A stretch of DNA of 64,000 bases from Salinibacillus aidingensis (GCF_039522525.1 NZ_BAAADO010000005.1:186001-250000), one strand, 5' to 3'. Positions 43,650-52,868 are shown, counted from the first letter of the stretch. Numbers and translations: made by a program. Notes: generated by a model from the letters alone, not told the origin.

Positions 43650-44725
43650 AGGGGATTCTGTATGCACAATTCAAACTACTATTACGGAGACCGTCCACAT
43701 TTCTTTTAATGACAGGGGTAAGTATATTATTTGCGTTATTTTTTGGTCTCAGCTCATTTGGTCAAGCCAATCTGCCTGTGTATAGTGATATGTCTAAGGA
43801 AAATACAGAGCTGGTGATGAATCATCTTGAAGAAGCGGATACTCAGAGTTTTGAAATGGTAGAAAAAGAGGAGTTGTATAAAAGCATTCGTGAGGGAAAT
43901 GCAGAAGCAGGATTACATCTATACGAAGATCACTATGAAGTTGTCATTGCATCAGAAACGCCTGCAAAGGTCATCCTCGAACAGAATATCCAGAAGGCTT
44001 TTGCATATTACTTGCAGGATAAAAAGATTGCTTCGGCTGATGGTAACCAGACAAAGGTGATGGAGCAGCTTGAGGCACCTATGTTCTCTATTGAAACGAG
44101 CACTTTGGCGGATGAAGATAGCTTTGCATATGATGCCGAGCTCCAGGCGATATTCGGAATGACCGTCTTTTTTGTTATATATACAGTAGCTTATAATGTC
44201 ATTCAAATTTTAGTGGCAAAACAACAAAAGATTTGGGACCGATTTATTTTGTCGCCCGTTAAGAAATGGGAGATGTATGCAGGGATTTTAAGCTATGCCT
44301 TTATTCTTGGCTATATTCAGGTTGTAATGGTATTTAGCATCATGAAATTCGGGTTTGATGTAAATTTTTACGGTAGTTTTCCGGAGACTCTGATTCTGCT
44401 GATTCCCTATGTGTTAGCCATTGTCTCTTTATCGTTATTGATTGCTGCCATCTCGAAAAACTATCAAACGTTTAACGCTATTACCTCACTGACAGCGGTT
44501 AGCATGGCAATGGTTGGAGGATCCTACTGGCCAATTGAAATTGTAAGCAACAAAGGTATGCTGGCACTGTCTCATATCGATCCTGTCACATATATAATGG
44601 ATGCCCTGAAATCCGTTACCATCTACGGACAGACTCTGAGCGAGACAATGTTCCCGGTAAGCATCCTCCTACTGATGACCGTCATCATAATGGGAATCGG
44701 CCTAAATCTGATGGAAAGAAAATAA
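43646..44725 (+). CDS. ABC-2 type permease, LnrN-like
   Basis: A 359-residue permease with the same layout as its neighbour: helix at about 17-33, outer domain, then six helices from about residue 165. WDRFILSPVKKWEMYAGIL is the conserved cytoplasmic loop. It overlaps the previous gene (ATGA), so the two probably form a heterodimer. Confidence 0.85.
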   Translation: MKGILYAQFKLLLRRPSTFLLMTGVSILFALFFGLSSFGQANLPVYSDMSKENTELVMNHLEEADTQSFEMVEKEELYKSIREGNAEAGLHLYEDHYEVVIASETPAKVILEQNIQKAFAYYLQDKKIASADGNQTKVMEQLEAPMFSIETSTLADEDSFAYDAELQAIFGMTVFFVIYTVAYNVIQILVAKQQKIWDRFILSPVKKWEMYAGILSYAFILGYIQVVMVFSIMKFGFDVNFYGSFPETLILLIPYVLAIVSLSLLIAAISKNYQTFNAITSLTAVSMAMVGGSYWPIEIVSNKGMLALSHIDPVTYIMDALKSVTIYGQTLSETMFPVSILLLMTVIIMGIGLNLMERK

Positions 44726-44733
44726 TTAAGCTA

Positions 44734-44791
44734 GGGACAGTCCCCACATTCACTAACGCGTTAACGCTTTAAAGGATGTGGGGACAGTCCC
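44734..44791. repeat. Family A repeat, inverted pair (copies 5 and 6)
   Basis: Two palindromic cores, GGGACAGTCCCCACAT and ATGTGGGGACAGTCCC, face each other across an ACGCGTTAACGCTTTAAAGG spacer, a paired arrangement like a bacterial REP doublet. It follows the ABC operon directly and could fold into a long cruciform. Confidence 0.85.
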
Positions 44792-44855
44792 GCCCTCTTA
44801 TTGAAAAATTCTAAAAAATTGGTAAAATGGAGAAAAACGGAAAGGGGATGAGTGT

Positions 44856-46430
44856 TTGTATCAGGATGAGTTAATTGCTCCGCAGAAATATAATATTGTG
44901 TCGGAATTTGAGTGTTTTGCTGATGATCCAGCCCGATTGGCGATCAAGTGGGAGGATGATCAGGGACAGACAGCTGAGATTACATATAAGAAACTGATTC
45001 AAAATGCCAATAAAATTGGAAACGCTTTCTTGAATCTGGGGCTTCAGAAGGGGGACAAAATTCTTGTTATGGTCCCTAAGAGAATTGAAGCTTACCAGAT
45101 TTATATTGCTGCTTTAAAAATTGGGGTTGTGGTGATCCCCAGTTCGGAAATGCTCCGGGCGAAAGACATTGAGTATCGGCTGAGTCACGGGGAAGCAAAG
45201 GCTGTCATCAGCTATTATCCATTTACCGATGAATTTGATCAAGTAAGCAGCATTAACAATGTGAAGAAGCTCGTTGTTGGACAGGAGAAGGAAGGCTGGG
45301 TATTGCTGGATTCATTAATGGATGCTGAGAGTGATCAGCTGGAAATCGCGAACACTTCACGGGATGACATGTCCTTTCTCTCTTATACATCAGGCACAAC
45401 CGGCAATCCAAAAGGCGTTGTACATACCCATGGGTGGGGCTATGCCCATTTGAAAACAGCGGCGAGCAACTGGCTTAGCATTGAAGAGAACGACACAGTT
45501 TGGGCGACAGCAGGACCTGGATGGGCCAAGTGGCTCTGGAGTCCATTCCTGTCAGTATTAGGATCAGGGGCGACTGGTTTTGTTTATGCCGGGAAATTTG
45601 ACCCGCAAAAATATTTACAGCTACTCGATCAGTATGAAGTCAATGTGTTATGCTGCACACCAACAGAATACCGGCTTATGGCCAAAGTTGATAATCTCTC
45701 AGACTATCATTTAACTCACCTTCACAGCGCAGTCTCTGCAGGTGAGCCCTTAAATCGTGAAGTCATTGATACCTTCCGAAGCCATTTTGATGTGACTGTC
45801 AGGGACGGCTATGGCCAGACGGAAAATACTCTCTTGGTCGGTGTTACGAAGCGTATGGAGGTTAAACCAGGTTCGATGGGCAAGCCTACACCTGGCAATC
45901 TGGTTGAAATCATTGATGAAAATGGCGAACCGGTCAAACCGGGGCAGGTAGGGGATATTGCCGTCCATCTGGATACACCTGCTTTATTTAAGCACTACTA
46001 TAAAGAGCCTGAAAAAACAAAGGCATCAAGGCGTGGAGACTACTATTTGACAGGTGATCAGGCATCCAAAGATGAGGACGGTTACTTCTGGTTTGAAGGT
46101 CGCAGCGATGATATTATCATAAGTTCGGGCTATACAATTGGGCCTTTCGAGGTTGAGGATGCCCTGGTGAAGCATCCATCAGTACAGGAGTGTGCAGTTG
46201 TAGCAAGCCCTGATCCTGATCGTGGGGCTGTTGTCAAAGCGTTTGTGGTTTTAAAAGGAGAGGTTCCTGCTGATGAAGAAGCACTCATAAAACAACTGCA
46301 GGATCATGTGAAAAAGCAGACGGCGCCTTATAAATATCCACGCAAAATTGAGTTTATTGAGGAACTGCCTAAAACCACTTCAGGGAAAATTCGCCGCATA
46401 GAGCTGCGCAAACGGGAACAAACTGTCTAA
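44856..46430 (+). CDS. Acyl-CoA synthetase, MbcS/YtcI-like
   Basis: A 524-residue AMP-forming ligase that activates a short or branched-chain carboxylic acid to its CoA thioester. The AMP-binding motif is SYTSGTTGNPKG; other sites are ATAGPGWAKW, DGYGQTEN, YYLTGDQASKDEDGYFWFEGRSDD and the catalytic Lys in KTTSGKIRR. It resembles acetyl-CoA synthetase-like proteins called MbcS. Branched-chain fatty acids of bacilli make methylbutyryl-CoA a reasonable product, but this is inference. TTG start, with GGAAAGGGGATGAG upstream. Confidence 0.88.
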   Translation: MYQDELIAPQKYNIVSEFECFADDPARLAIKWEDDQGQTAEITYKKLIQNANKIGNAFLNLGLQKGDKILVMVPKRIEAYQIYIAALKIGVVVIPSSEMLRAKDIEYRLSHGEAKAVISYYPFTDEFDQVSSINNVKKLVVGQEKEGWVLLDSLMDAESDQLEIANTSRDDMSFLSYTSGTTGNPKGVVHTHGWGYAHLKTAASNWLSIEENDTVWATAGPGWAKWLWSPFLSVLGSGATGFVYAGKFDPQKYLQLLDQYEVNVLCCTPTEYRLMAKVDNLSDYHLTHLHSAVSAGEPLNREVIDTFRSHFDVTVRDGYGQTENTLLVGVTKRMEVKPGSMGKPTPGNLVEIIDENGEPVKPGQVGDIAVHLDTPALFKHYYKEPEKTKASRRGDYYLTGDQASKDEDGYFWFEGRSDDIIISSGYTIGPFEVEDALVKHPSVQECAVVASPDPDRGAVVKAFVVLKGEVPADEEALIKQLQDHVKKQTAPYKYPRKIEFIEELPKTTSGKIRRIELRKREQTV

Positions 46431-46436
46431 ACATAA

Positions 46437-46468
46437 GTAAACCTCCAGGATACCTGGGGGTTTCTTTT
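46437..46468 (+). terminator. Terminator of acyl-CoA synthetase gene
   Basis: AAACCTCCAGG paired with CTGGGGGTTT over a 4-nt loop, then CTTTT. Confidence 0.8.
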
Positions 46469-46471
46469 GGT

Positions 46472-46861
46472 TTATGAGTTCTTAAAGTAGTTAATGGTAT
46501 GTAAATCCTTAACATGACTTGATTTTAAATCATAGCCGATATGTGTGTTAGCCGGATCCATAGCCATCCCTGATTTTTTTGTCAGCCACATCCATAACGT
46601 TTTTGACTCTTCATCATCAAAATAAAAGGTGACCTCATAATCGTGCGTTCGGATATCCATTACACCATTTAATTTTTCCGCTTCCTGAAACGCCTGCTTC
46701 AGCATTTGAATTTCTTCCTCATCAGTCGTTGTATAAGTCTTTTGATCGTCCGTCTTCTTCACCACTACTTTTTCAATGGGATGATGAGGCAATAAGTTTG
46801 AAGAGCTGCAGCCGGATATTAGAAGAAAAAAGATGCCAATTCCACCCAGAACCTTTCTCAT
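46472..46861 (-). CDS. Lipoprotein of unknown function
   Basis: A 129-residue lipoprotein. The signal peptide ends in the lipobox LLISGC with Cys18 as the lipidated residue. The mature part has a helix (EEEIQMLKQAFQEAEKL) followed by beta strands (HDYEVTFYFDDEESKTLWMWL), like small YhfM-type domains. GGGAGGGAAACG lies before the ATG. Function is unknown. Confidence 0.8.
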   Translation of the reverse strand: MRKVLGGIGIFFLLISGCSSSNLLPHHPIEKVVVKKTDDQKTYTTTDEEEIQMLKQAFQEAEKLNGVMDIRTHDYEVTFYFDDEESKTLWMWLTKKSGMAMDPANTHIGYDLKSSHVKDLHTINYFKNS

Positions 46862-47006
46862 GACGTTTCCCTCCCTGTATAAATAGACGATTTTAAGGTG
46901 GAAAATGTTTCAAATTTTTGTATAAAAATTTAATGGAAGGATTACAGACCTCTCGTATGTAATATATAAATAGACACAAAATTTTTCCTGTTAGGGGGAT
47001 TCGAAC

Positions 47007-47981
47007 ATGGCAATCGTTCGTTTTGGGATTTTAAGTACAGCAGGAATTGCACAAAAACAACTCATTCCTGCCATCAGTCGAGCAGAGAATGCGGAAGTCC
47101 GGGCCATAGCAAGCGGCAGTGATTCGGGAAAGGCCATGGATGTGGCTTCTCAGCTTCACATTCCTAAAGTCCATGAAAGCTATGAGGCTTTATTAGATGA
47201 TCCGGAAATTGATGCGGTATATATTCCTGTACCTAACCATTTACATAAGGAGTGGGTAATCAAGGCGGCGGAAAAAGGAAAGCATGTCCTATCTGAAAAG
47301 CCAGCTGCCATTAATGCTGTTGAAACAAAAGAATTAGTGGAGGCCTGCGAAAAAAACGGGGTCAAATATATGGAAGGCTTCATGTATCAGTTTCATAGTC
47401 AACATGATCGGGTGAAGGAAATCATCGCTTCAGGGGAAATTGGAGAGGTGCAGCTGATGAAGGCGAGCTTTTCTTTTTTGCTGGATAAGCCAGAAGGAAA
47501 TATTCGTATGGATCCAACCAAAGGGGGCGGCAGTATTTATGATATCGGCTGCTACTGTATTCATTCCATTCGCCACATCTTAGAAGATGAGCCTGAAAGT
47601 GTCCACGTGGAGGCGGATGTTGACCCTGAGTTTGGGGTGGATACGTCGGCATACGGAATTTTTCATATGAAAAGCGGGATAAAGGCGGTATTTGATTGCA
47701 GCTTTAAAATGCCTTTTCGTTCCAAATATGAGGTAGTAGGTACAGAGGGAATCATTACGGTACCTCGTGCTTATCGACCAGATAATTATAATCATAAGGG
47801 AATTGTCAGAGTTGAAAAAGAAGGAGAAGTTCGGGAAGAGACACTTATTAAGGATCAGTATAAGGCAGAAGTAGAGCATTTTTCACAGGCGGTTCTGGAG
47901 GACGGGGAGCCGTTCTATACAGGGAGGGATACCATTCGTAATATGGAGGCTATTGACAGGTGTTATTCCTTTGTAAATTAA
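47007..47981 (+). CDS. Gfo/Idh/MocA family oxidoreductase
   Basis: A 324-residue NAD(P)-dependent sugar or inositol-type dehydrogenase. The N-terminal Rossmann fold starts VRFGILSTAGIAQKQLIP. The conserved catalytic region reads HVLSEKPAA (Lys) and GGGSIYDIGCYCIHSIR (Asp/His). The substrate is probably a trans-1,2-dihydrodiol or sugar-like compound, unproven. It is 29 nt from the aldo/keto reductase gene with which it forms an operon. Confidence 0.9.
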   Translation: MAIVRFGILSTAGIAQKQLIPAISRAENAEVRAIASGSDSGKAMDVASQLHIPKVHESYEALLDDPEIDAVYIPVPNHLHKEWVIKAAEKGKHVLSEKPAAINAVETKELVEACEKNGVKYMEGFMYQFHSQHDRVKEIIASGEIGEVQLMKASFSFLLDKPEGNIRMDPTKGGGSIYDIGCYCIHSIRHILEDEPESVHVEADVDPEFGVDTSAYGIFHMKSGIKAVFDCSFKMPFRSKYEVVGTEGIITVPRAYRPDNYNHKGIVRVEKEGEVREETLIKDQYKAEVEHFSQAVLEDGEPFYTGRDTIRNMEAIDRCYSFVN

Positions 47982-48010
47982 GGTTTCGCGAAGACTAAGG
48001 AGGCGAAAAA

Positions 48011-48994
48011 ATGAACTATCGTCAATTGGGAAATACAGATTTAAAGGTTAGTGAATTAAGCTTCGGAACCTGGGCGATAGGTGGAGCATGGGGAAAAACG
48101 TCAGATAAGGAAGCCCTGCAGGCACTGGATGTTGCAATGGATGCTGGAGTCAACTTTTTTGATACAGCGGATGTTTATGGCGATGGCCACAGTGAAGAAT
48201 TACTGGCTAAGGCAACAAAAGGGAAGGAAGACCGTATCCACATTGCTTCCAAATTTTGCAGAGCAGGCGATATTCATGACCCGGACAACTATTCGGAAGA
48301 GCAGGTGCGTACCTATTTGGAAAATACGTTGAAGCGACTGAACCGTGAACGCCTGGATCTTTATCAGATTCATTGCCCGCCAATGGAGATATTAAAGGAT
48401 GGTAAAGTATTTGAGGTGCTTGATAAGCTGCAGGAGAAAGGGAAAATCAGGTACTACGGTGTCAGTGTGGAAACCGTAGAAGAAGGACTGCTCTGTCTGG
48501 AAAATCCAAATGTGCGTACGCTTCAGGTAATTTTTAATATTTTCCGGCAAAAGCCTTTAGAAGAACTGCTGCCTAAAGCCAAGAAGCAGGGTGTCGGGAT
48601 TCTGGCACGAGTTCCCCTGGCCAGTGGTCTGCTGACGGGTAAATTTACCAAAAATCATCAATTTGAATCGGATGATCACCGCCGATTTAATCAGAACGGA
48701 GAAGAGTTTAATGTCGGGGAAACCTTTGCCGGTCTGGAATTTGCAAAAGGTGTGGAACTGAGTGAGAAGCTCAGCTGGATTGCGAATAACCGGGAAAATA
48801 TGACCAGAGCAGCTTTACGGTGGATATTGGATCAGAATGAAATTTCCTGCGTCATCCCGGGGTTCAAAAACATAAAACAGGTGGAGGATAACCTCGGAGC
48901 TTTATCTGTTCCATCTTTTAGTACGGATGAGGCGAATCAGTTGAAGGAATTTTATCGGAATGAGGTTCATCCCCATATACGCGGGGCTTATTGA
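48011..48994 (+). CDS. Aldo/keto reductase
   Basis: A 327-residue NADPH-dependent carbonyl reductase. The catalytic tetrad regions are FFDTADVYGDGHSE (Asp, Tyr), HIASKF (Lys) and LYQIHCP (His). The NADPH site contains RAALRWILDQNEISCVIPGFKN. It is similar to the YhdN/general-stress type. AGGAGGCG precedes the ATG. It is co-transcribed with the Gfo/Idh/MocA enzyme, which suggests both act on a sugar-derived carbonyl. Confidence 0.9.
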   Translation: MNYRQLGNTDLKVSELSFGTWAIGGAWGKTSDKEALQALDVAMDAGVNFFDTADVYGDGHSEELLAKATKGKEDRIHIASKFCRAGDIHDPDNYSEEQVRTYLENTLKRLNRERLDLYQIHCPPMEILKDGKVFEVLDKLQEKGKIRYYGVSVETVEEGLLCLENPNVRTLQVIFNIFRQKPLEELLPKAKKQGVGILARVPLASGLLTGKFTKNHQFESDDHRRFNQNGEEFNVGETFAGLEFAKGVELSEKLSWIANNRENMTRAALRWILDQNEISCVIPGFKNIKQVEDNLGALSVPSFSTDEANQLKEFYRNEVHPHIRGAY

Positions 48995-49050
48995 TGGAAG
49001 GGGAGCTTAACGCTTTCCTTCTTATTTTTCTATAAAAAGGAGTGACCACG

Positions 49051-49236
49051 TTGTTTCTTGTATATTTGCTTCTTTTCTTTGCCTTGATTGTTTCTATTGG
49101 TTTTCTTTTTGACCGGAAGCATAAGGTGAAGGATCCACAGAAAATGAAGGAACAGGATCAGAGTCGTGATCGTGCACTGGCTGAGACAGAACGACAGACG
49201 ATGAATAAGACGTTTCAGGATCACAGTCATTGGTAG
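49051..49236 (+). CDS. Small single-pass membrane protein
   Basis: A 61-residue protein. One N-terminal helix (FLVYLLLFFALIVSIGFLF) is followed by a charged cytoplasmic tail (HKVKDPQKMKEQDQSRD). The TTG start 5 nt after AAGGAGTGA is preferred over GTG 49042. A terminator follows. It resembles small uncharacterised Bacillaceae membrane proteins; function is unknown. Confidence 0.65.
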   Translation: MFLVYLLLFFALIVSIGFLFDRKHKVKDPQKMKEQDQSRDRALAETERQTMNKTFQDHSHW

Positions 49237-49257
49237 GGACGTTTTTTTAGACCAGAA

Positions 49258-49292
49258 AGGAGCATTCCCATTCAGGGGATGCTCCTTTTTTT
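49258..49292 (+). terminator. Terminator of small membrane protein gene
   Basis: AGGAGCAT paired with ATGCTCCT (with inner CC/GG), then TTTTTT. Confidence 0.85.
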
Positions 49293-49649
49293 GCCTGGAG
49301 CCACAGCTGAACAAACGGAGCTTCCGCCTTTGTTCCGCGTATCATTTGTCGATAGCTTGTTAGTATTTAGAATGTTTTGACAATTTTTGTCAATAAGCTT
49401 GATTTTTTAATTTTAGCTTATTATTGTAGTTAATAAGATTGACTTATAATTACAAAATTTAACAATACACCCACGAATTTTACTACATTTTCAATAATCA
49501 TATTCTGCAGGGAACCACTGAAATATTCCTCTATGAAAATACTTCAGACACAAATTCAATTGATAGTAAAAGTTATGAAGAATCATGGAACACATTGTTT
49601 TTTAAAACGATTAGAAAATAGTGTAACCATTAAAAAGGGAGGAACCTTG
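49293..49649. promoter_or_regulatory. AT-rich leader of the surface-protein operon
   Basis: About 355 bases with no convincing gene, rich in A and T. An inverted repeat TTGACAA/TTGTCAA lies at 49377-49393 and could be an operator or carry a -35 element. An open frame from 49533 runs into the surface protein gene, but it has no ribosome binding site until AAAAGGGAGGAA at 49633-49644. Confidence 0.4.
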
Positions 49650-51140
49650 ATGAAAAATTATAATTACAAACGGAAGCTTAAGAGGTTAAATGACGTAAAA
49701 ATGCAGAGAACCAAAAAGATGATTGCTTCATCAGCCGTTGCTACATATTTGGTTGTGGGGACCCCGGGAGCCCCATTAGGGAATCTGTTAATTGATCCCA
49801 GCTACACGGTTGAAGCAGCAAGCCTGTCCGATGTGAAATTATTAAACGATGTTTCTGTTGATGCTAAGTTAACGGAGCAATCGTCATCCTACACTCTTTC
49901 TTTAGGAATGACGGGAACAGGAGCGGCGGATGCTGAAATTTTAACTCCAAATCGAACGGTTGTATTTTATGCACCTGAATTGGCAGGGAAACTGACAGCA
50001 GATGGTACTGCCGATGTATCTGTAGAGATTTTACCAATTGCGATGGAAGACTTACCAGCTTTAGATTCTGCTATCAGTGATCTAACCGCGAATTTAAATA
50101 AGTTAACTAAGGGTCTGGAATCCGGGATTGATGGAGCGGTTAATGACACGCCTATAGCTAATCTGGTTAAAGTTAATGGTTTAAAAGAGCTGAATAAAGC
50201 TATTGATAATTTTAATCATTTAGATGAATCTTTAAATGGTTTGTCAAAATACCAGGATTCAGTGTCTGCTACTGTAAACCCTGATGGAACAGTTGTTGTT
50301 GAATTCTCTGATGGATTAGGAAACCATCTGGCGCCATTAATACAGGATGTCGTAAAATCAGCTGTTCAGGATGTTCTGAAAGCAGTGGATAATATAGACG
50401 TTGAATTGCTAAGCGGAGACCCAACAGGAATGTTGAGTGGTTCATTAAATGGATTTGTTATCGATCCAATTGTTGAACCTTTAATTGGAGCTGTAACGAA
50501 AAGCGCAAACGACGTTGTTGATCAATTATTAAGTAATACCACAGTTATTACAAACGAATTGGCAGGAGCACAAGTGATTGGAAACACCACTGTAAATGTT
50601 GATGTAAGTGTGGAAAAACCAGCAGGAGTTGATGGAAGTACAAAAGTATTTGCAGCAGGCTTAACCGACTCGACTATTGATGTCCCATTACTTAGTAGTT
50701 TGTCTGATAGTACAGAAGTTACATTTAATGAAGATGATGATACGGACGCCGACGCCGATGCGGACGCTGACGCGGATGCCGATGCTGACGCGGATGCGGA
50801 CGCTGACGCGGATGCCGATGCTGACGCGGATGCGGATGCGGATGCGGACGCCGATGCAGATGCGGACGCCGATGCAGATGCGGACGCCGATGCAGATGCG
50901 GACGCCGATGCAGATGCCGATGCGGATGCTGACGCGGATGCGGATGCCGATGCGGATGCTGACGCGGATGCGGATGCGGACGCCGATGCAGACACCGGCA
51001 CGGATATTAGCCAAGATGTTACAGGAGATACAGAGCTTCCGGATACAGCAACAGGCATGTGGACGACAGGTTTAATAGGTGCGGGTGCTGTTCTTGCTGG
51101 TATTCTTGCCCGACTTTTTGCCAGACGTAAGAGTTCATGA
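49650..51140 (+). CDS. Acidic (Asp-Ala)n surface protein with LPDTA sorting signal
   Basis: A 496-residue exported protein. A basic N-terminus (YNYKRKLKRLNDVKMQRTKK) leads into a signal peptide whose core is MIASSAVATYLVVGT. Residues about 60-360 are a mixed domain with amphipathic helices (ALDSAISDLTANLNKLTKGL). From about 365 to 450 come roughly 40 Asp-Ala dipeptides. The C-terminus is a wall-sorting signal: LPDTA at 463-467, hydrophobic stretch, RLFARRKSS tail. This fits what I remember of 'processed acidic surface proteins' with an LPXTA motif. The sortase is two genes downstream. ATG 49650 has AAAAGGGAGGAA at ideal spacing. Confidence 0.85.
   Translation: MKNYNYKRKLKRLNDVKMQRTKKMIASSAVATYLVVGTPGAPLGNLLIDPSYTVEAASLSDVKLLNDVSVDAKLTEQSSSYTLSLGMTGTGAADAEILTPNRTVVFYAPELAGKLTADGTADVSVEILPIAMEDLPALDSAISDLTANLNKLTKGLESGIDGAVNDTPIANLVKVNGLKELNKAIDNFNHLDESLNGLSKYQDSVSATVNPDGTVVVEFSDGLGNHLAPLIQDVVKSAVQDVLKAVDNIDVELLSGDPTGMLSGSLNGFVIDPIVEPLIGAVTKSANDVVDQLLSNTTVITNELAGAQVIGNTTVNVDVSVEKPAGVDGSTKVFAAGLTDSTIDVPLLSSLSDSTEVTFNEDDDTDADADADADADADADADADADADADADADADADADADADADADADADADADADADADADADADADADADADADADADADADADTGTDISQDVTGDTELPDTATGMWTTGLIGAGAVLAGILARLFARRKSS
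50742..50995 (+). repeat. Coding tandem repeat (Asp-Ala)n
   Basis: A 6-bp unit GAYGCN is repeated about 42 times. Higher-order units are visible: GCGGACGCCGATGCAGAT occurs four times in a row around 50843-50915, and other 24-30 bp blocks are duplicated. It is open in other frames too, because the unit contains no stop codon on either strand. Confidence 0.9.
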
Positions 51141-51142
51141 TG

Positions 51143-51172
51143 AGAAGCAAATGCCTTCCGGGTATTTGCTTC
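51143..51172 (+). terminator. Leaky hairpin between surface protein and next gene
   Basis: GAAGCAAAT paired with ATTTGCTTC, followed by TTACC with few T. It probably lowers, rather than blocks, transcription into the next two genes. Confidence 0.55.
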
Positions 51173-51197
51173 TTACCTTTAAATCGTACCGGGGGTT

Positions 51198-52868
51198 ATG
51201 GATATGGAATCTGTAAAGCCTAGTGAAAAGAAACAATCCTTTCGTGATCAGGCTGACCGTTTATATATGTATATTCGAACATCCGATTTTTATCATGAGC
51301 TTGTTCATTATCCGTCCGTGCATGTATTTCTCACCGTGGGCTTTCAACACCGTCGTGCTACAGTTTTACATGTCAATAAAACAGGATTTGAAGAAACATG
51401 GAAAGCACTCGTTAAACAAGCGGAAGGCTCTATTCATCAAACGCCTGATTACTTGAAGGCCGATATTGTTACGCATAAGAAACCTATCGACATCCTTTCA
51501 TTCATTGATTTAATAACGAAAACCAAAAAGAATTATTTCCGTTTTGGCGTTAGTTTGGACAGGAGTTTCCGACAGGCCTTCCTTGAACAGGAAGTAAACG
51601 GAAATGCCATGATTCAGTTTGATTCCAGGAAGAAGCGTGGATATTTAAAAGAGGTAAACATACAGAACTACATCAAAAAACACCGGCCTGACATGAAGCC
51701 TGTTGATTTCAGGAAGGTGACGAACCTTTATTTATTTTCAACAAAAGGTTTTTTTATGGATGACAAACGCTGTTATGAGTTAAAGGATACCTGGCTTGAC
51801 AATGGGCGCAGAGATACTGGACTGGATGGTGACGAAATTCATGAGCTGGTTACGTCCGGACAAACGTATTTAACGTCTTTAAATCAGGATAATGGCAAAT
51901 TTATTTACGGTTATTTTGCATGCTTTGATAAAGAAATTCATTTTTATAATATGTTACGTCATGCCAGTACGGTATATTCCATGATTGAAGCTTATGAATT
52001 TAACTCAACAGCGGAGGCTGAAAACGCCATAAAACGTGCGCTGCAATTTCTGAAAACAGAGGGGATATATTTTGCTGACAAACAAAGGGCCTATGTCGTG
52101 GATGGCCCGAATTCAAAAAACAAAGAAATTAAATTAGGTGCAAACGCTGCTGCCATTTTAGCCCTTACAAAGTATACAGAGGTGTTTGGTGACGATCGAT
52201 ATATGGAACTGGCCCAATCCCTTGCCAAAGGAATGCGGTCCCTGCAAAACGAGGATGGAAGCTTTGTACATGTACTGCAATACCCGTCTCTGACCATAAA
52301 AGAGAAATTCCGTATTGTCTATTATGATGGGGAAGCTGCTCTTGCTTTCATGCGGCTGTACAAACTTGATAAGGACCCTCAGTGGCTGGCGGCTGTAGAA
52401 AAAGCCTTTGATTATTTTATACATAATCAATATTGGAAGCACCATGACCATTGGCTAAGCTACTGCACAAATGATTTAACCATCTATCGCCCTGAGGAAA
52501 GGTACTTTGAGTTTGGGCTGAAAAATACAAAAGACAAATTGAGTTTTATCGAAAAGCGGGAAACCACATATCCCACGTTTTTAGAACTGACCATAGCTGC
52601 ATACCAAATGATTAAACGTATGAAAGAACAGGGGTATGATCATTTACTGGACTCTTTTGATGAGGAATATCTGGAGTCTGTGATCCATAAACGTGCCGAA
52701 TACCAGCGCAATGGGTTTTTTTATCCTGAACTGGCCATCTATTATAAAAATCCAGCCAGAATTACGGGAAGCTTTTTTATCAGACATCATTCTTTTCGTA
52801 CCCGCATAGATGATATTGAACATTATTTATCAGGTTATATTGCTTACTATCAAACCTTTATGGGTTGA
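51198..52868 (+). CDS. Sortase-linked protein with toroid-like C-terminal half
   Basis: A 556-residue soluble protein without signal peptide. Residues 1-210 are of unknown fold (LYMYIRTSDFYHELVHYPSV; LDRSFRQAFLEQEVNGNAMI). Residues 215-545 show repeated helix pairs with motifs such as GQTYLTSLNQDNGKFIYGY, LGANAAAILALTKYTEVFGD and EAALAFMRLYKLDKDPQWL, the pattern of an (alpha/alpha)6 toroid as in epimerases, glycosidases and cyclases. Conserved-looking His, Asp and Tyr residues (YYDGEAAL, HHDHWLSY) could form an active site. Lying between surface protein and sortase, it may modify the surface protein, but I cannot name a reaction. Confidence 0.75.
   Translation: MDMESVKPSEKKQSFRDQADRLYMYIRTSDFYHELVHYPSVHVFLTVGFQHRRATVLHVNKTGFEETWKALVKQAEGSIHQTPDYLKADIVTHKKPIDILSFIDLITKTKKNYFRFGVSLDRSFRQAFLEQEVNGNAMIQFDSRKKRGYLKEVNIQNYIKKHRPDMKPVDFRKVTNLYLFSTKGFFMDDKRCYELKDTWLDNGRRDTGLDGDEIHELVTSGQTYLTSLNQDNGKFIYGYFACFDKEIHFYNMLRHASTVYSMIEAYEFNSTAEAENAIKRALQFLKTEGIYFADKQRAYVVDGPNSKNKEIKLGANAAAILALTKYTEVFGDDRYMELAQSLAKGMRSLQNEDGSFVHVLQYPSLTIKEKFRIVYYDGEAALAFMRLYKLDKDPQWLAAVEKAFDYFIHNQYWKHHDHWLSYCTNDLTIYRPEERYFEFGLKNTKDKLSFIEKRETTYPTFLELTIAAYQMIKRMKEQGYDHLLDSFDEEYLESVIHKRAEYQRNGFFYPELAIYYKNPARITGSFFIRHHSFRTRIDDIEHYLSGYIAYYQTFMG

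Noticed and set aside
44734..44791. Ordinary terminator after the ABC operon
   Set aside because: It has no T run, and its sequence is the same core found at six other sites, so it is better described as a paired repeat element.
49533..49649. Upstream extension of the acidic surface protein
   Set aside because: It would put 39 residues before the basic signal-peptide start. The only good ribosome binding site is at 49633-49644.
50742..50995. Possible CRISPR or other spaced repeat array
   Set aside because: The repeats are contiguous 6-bp coding units without spacers. No cas gene is present anywhere in the window.
50522..51058. Minus-strand open frame with an Ala-Ser repeat opposite the acidic surface protein
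   Set aside because: It is an artefact of the stop-free GAYGCN repeat. The plus strand has the signal peptide, sorting signal and ribosome binding site.
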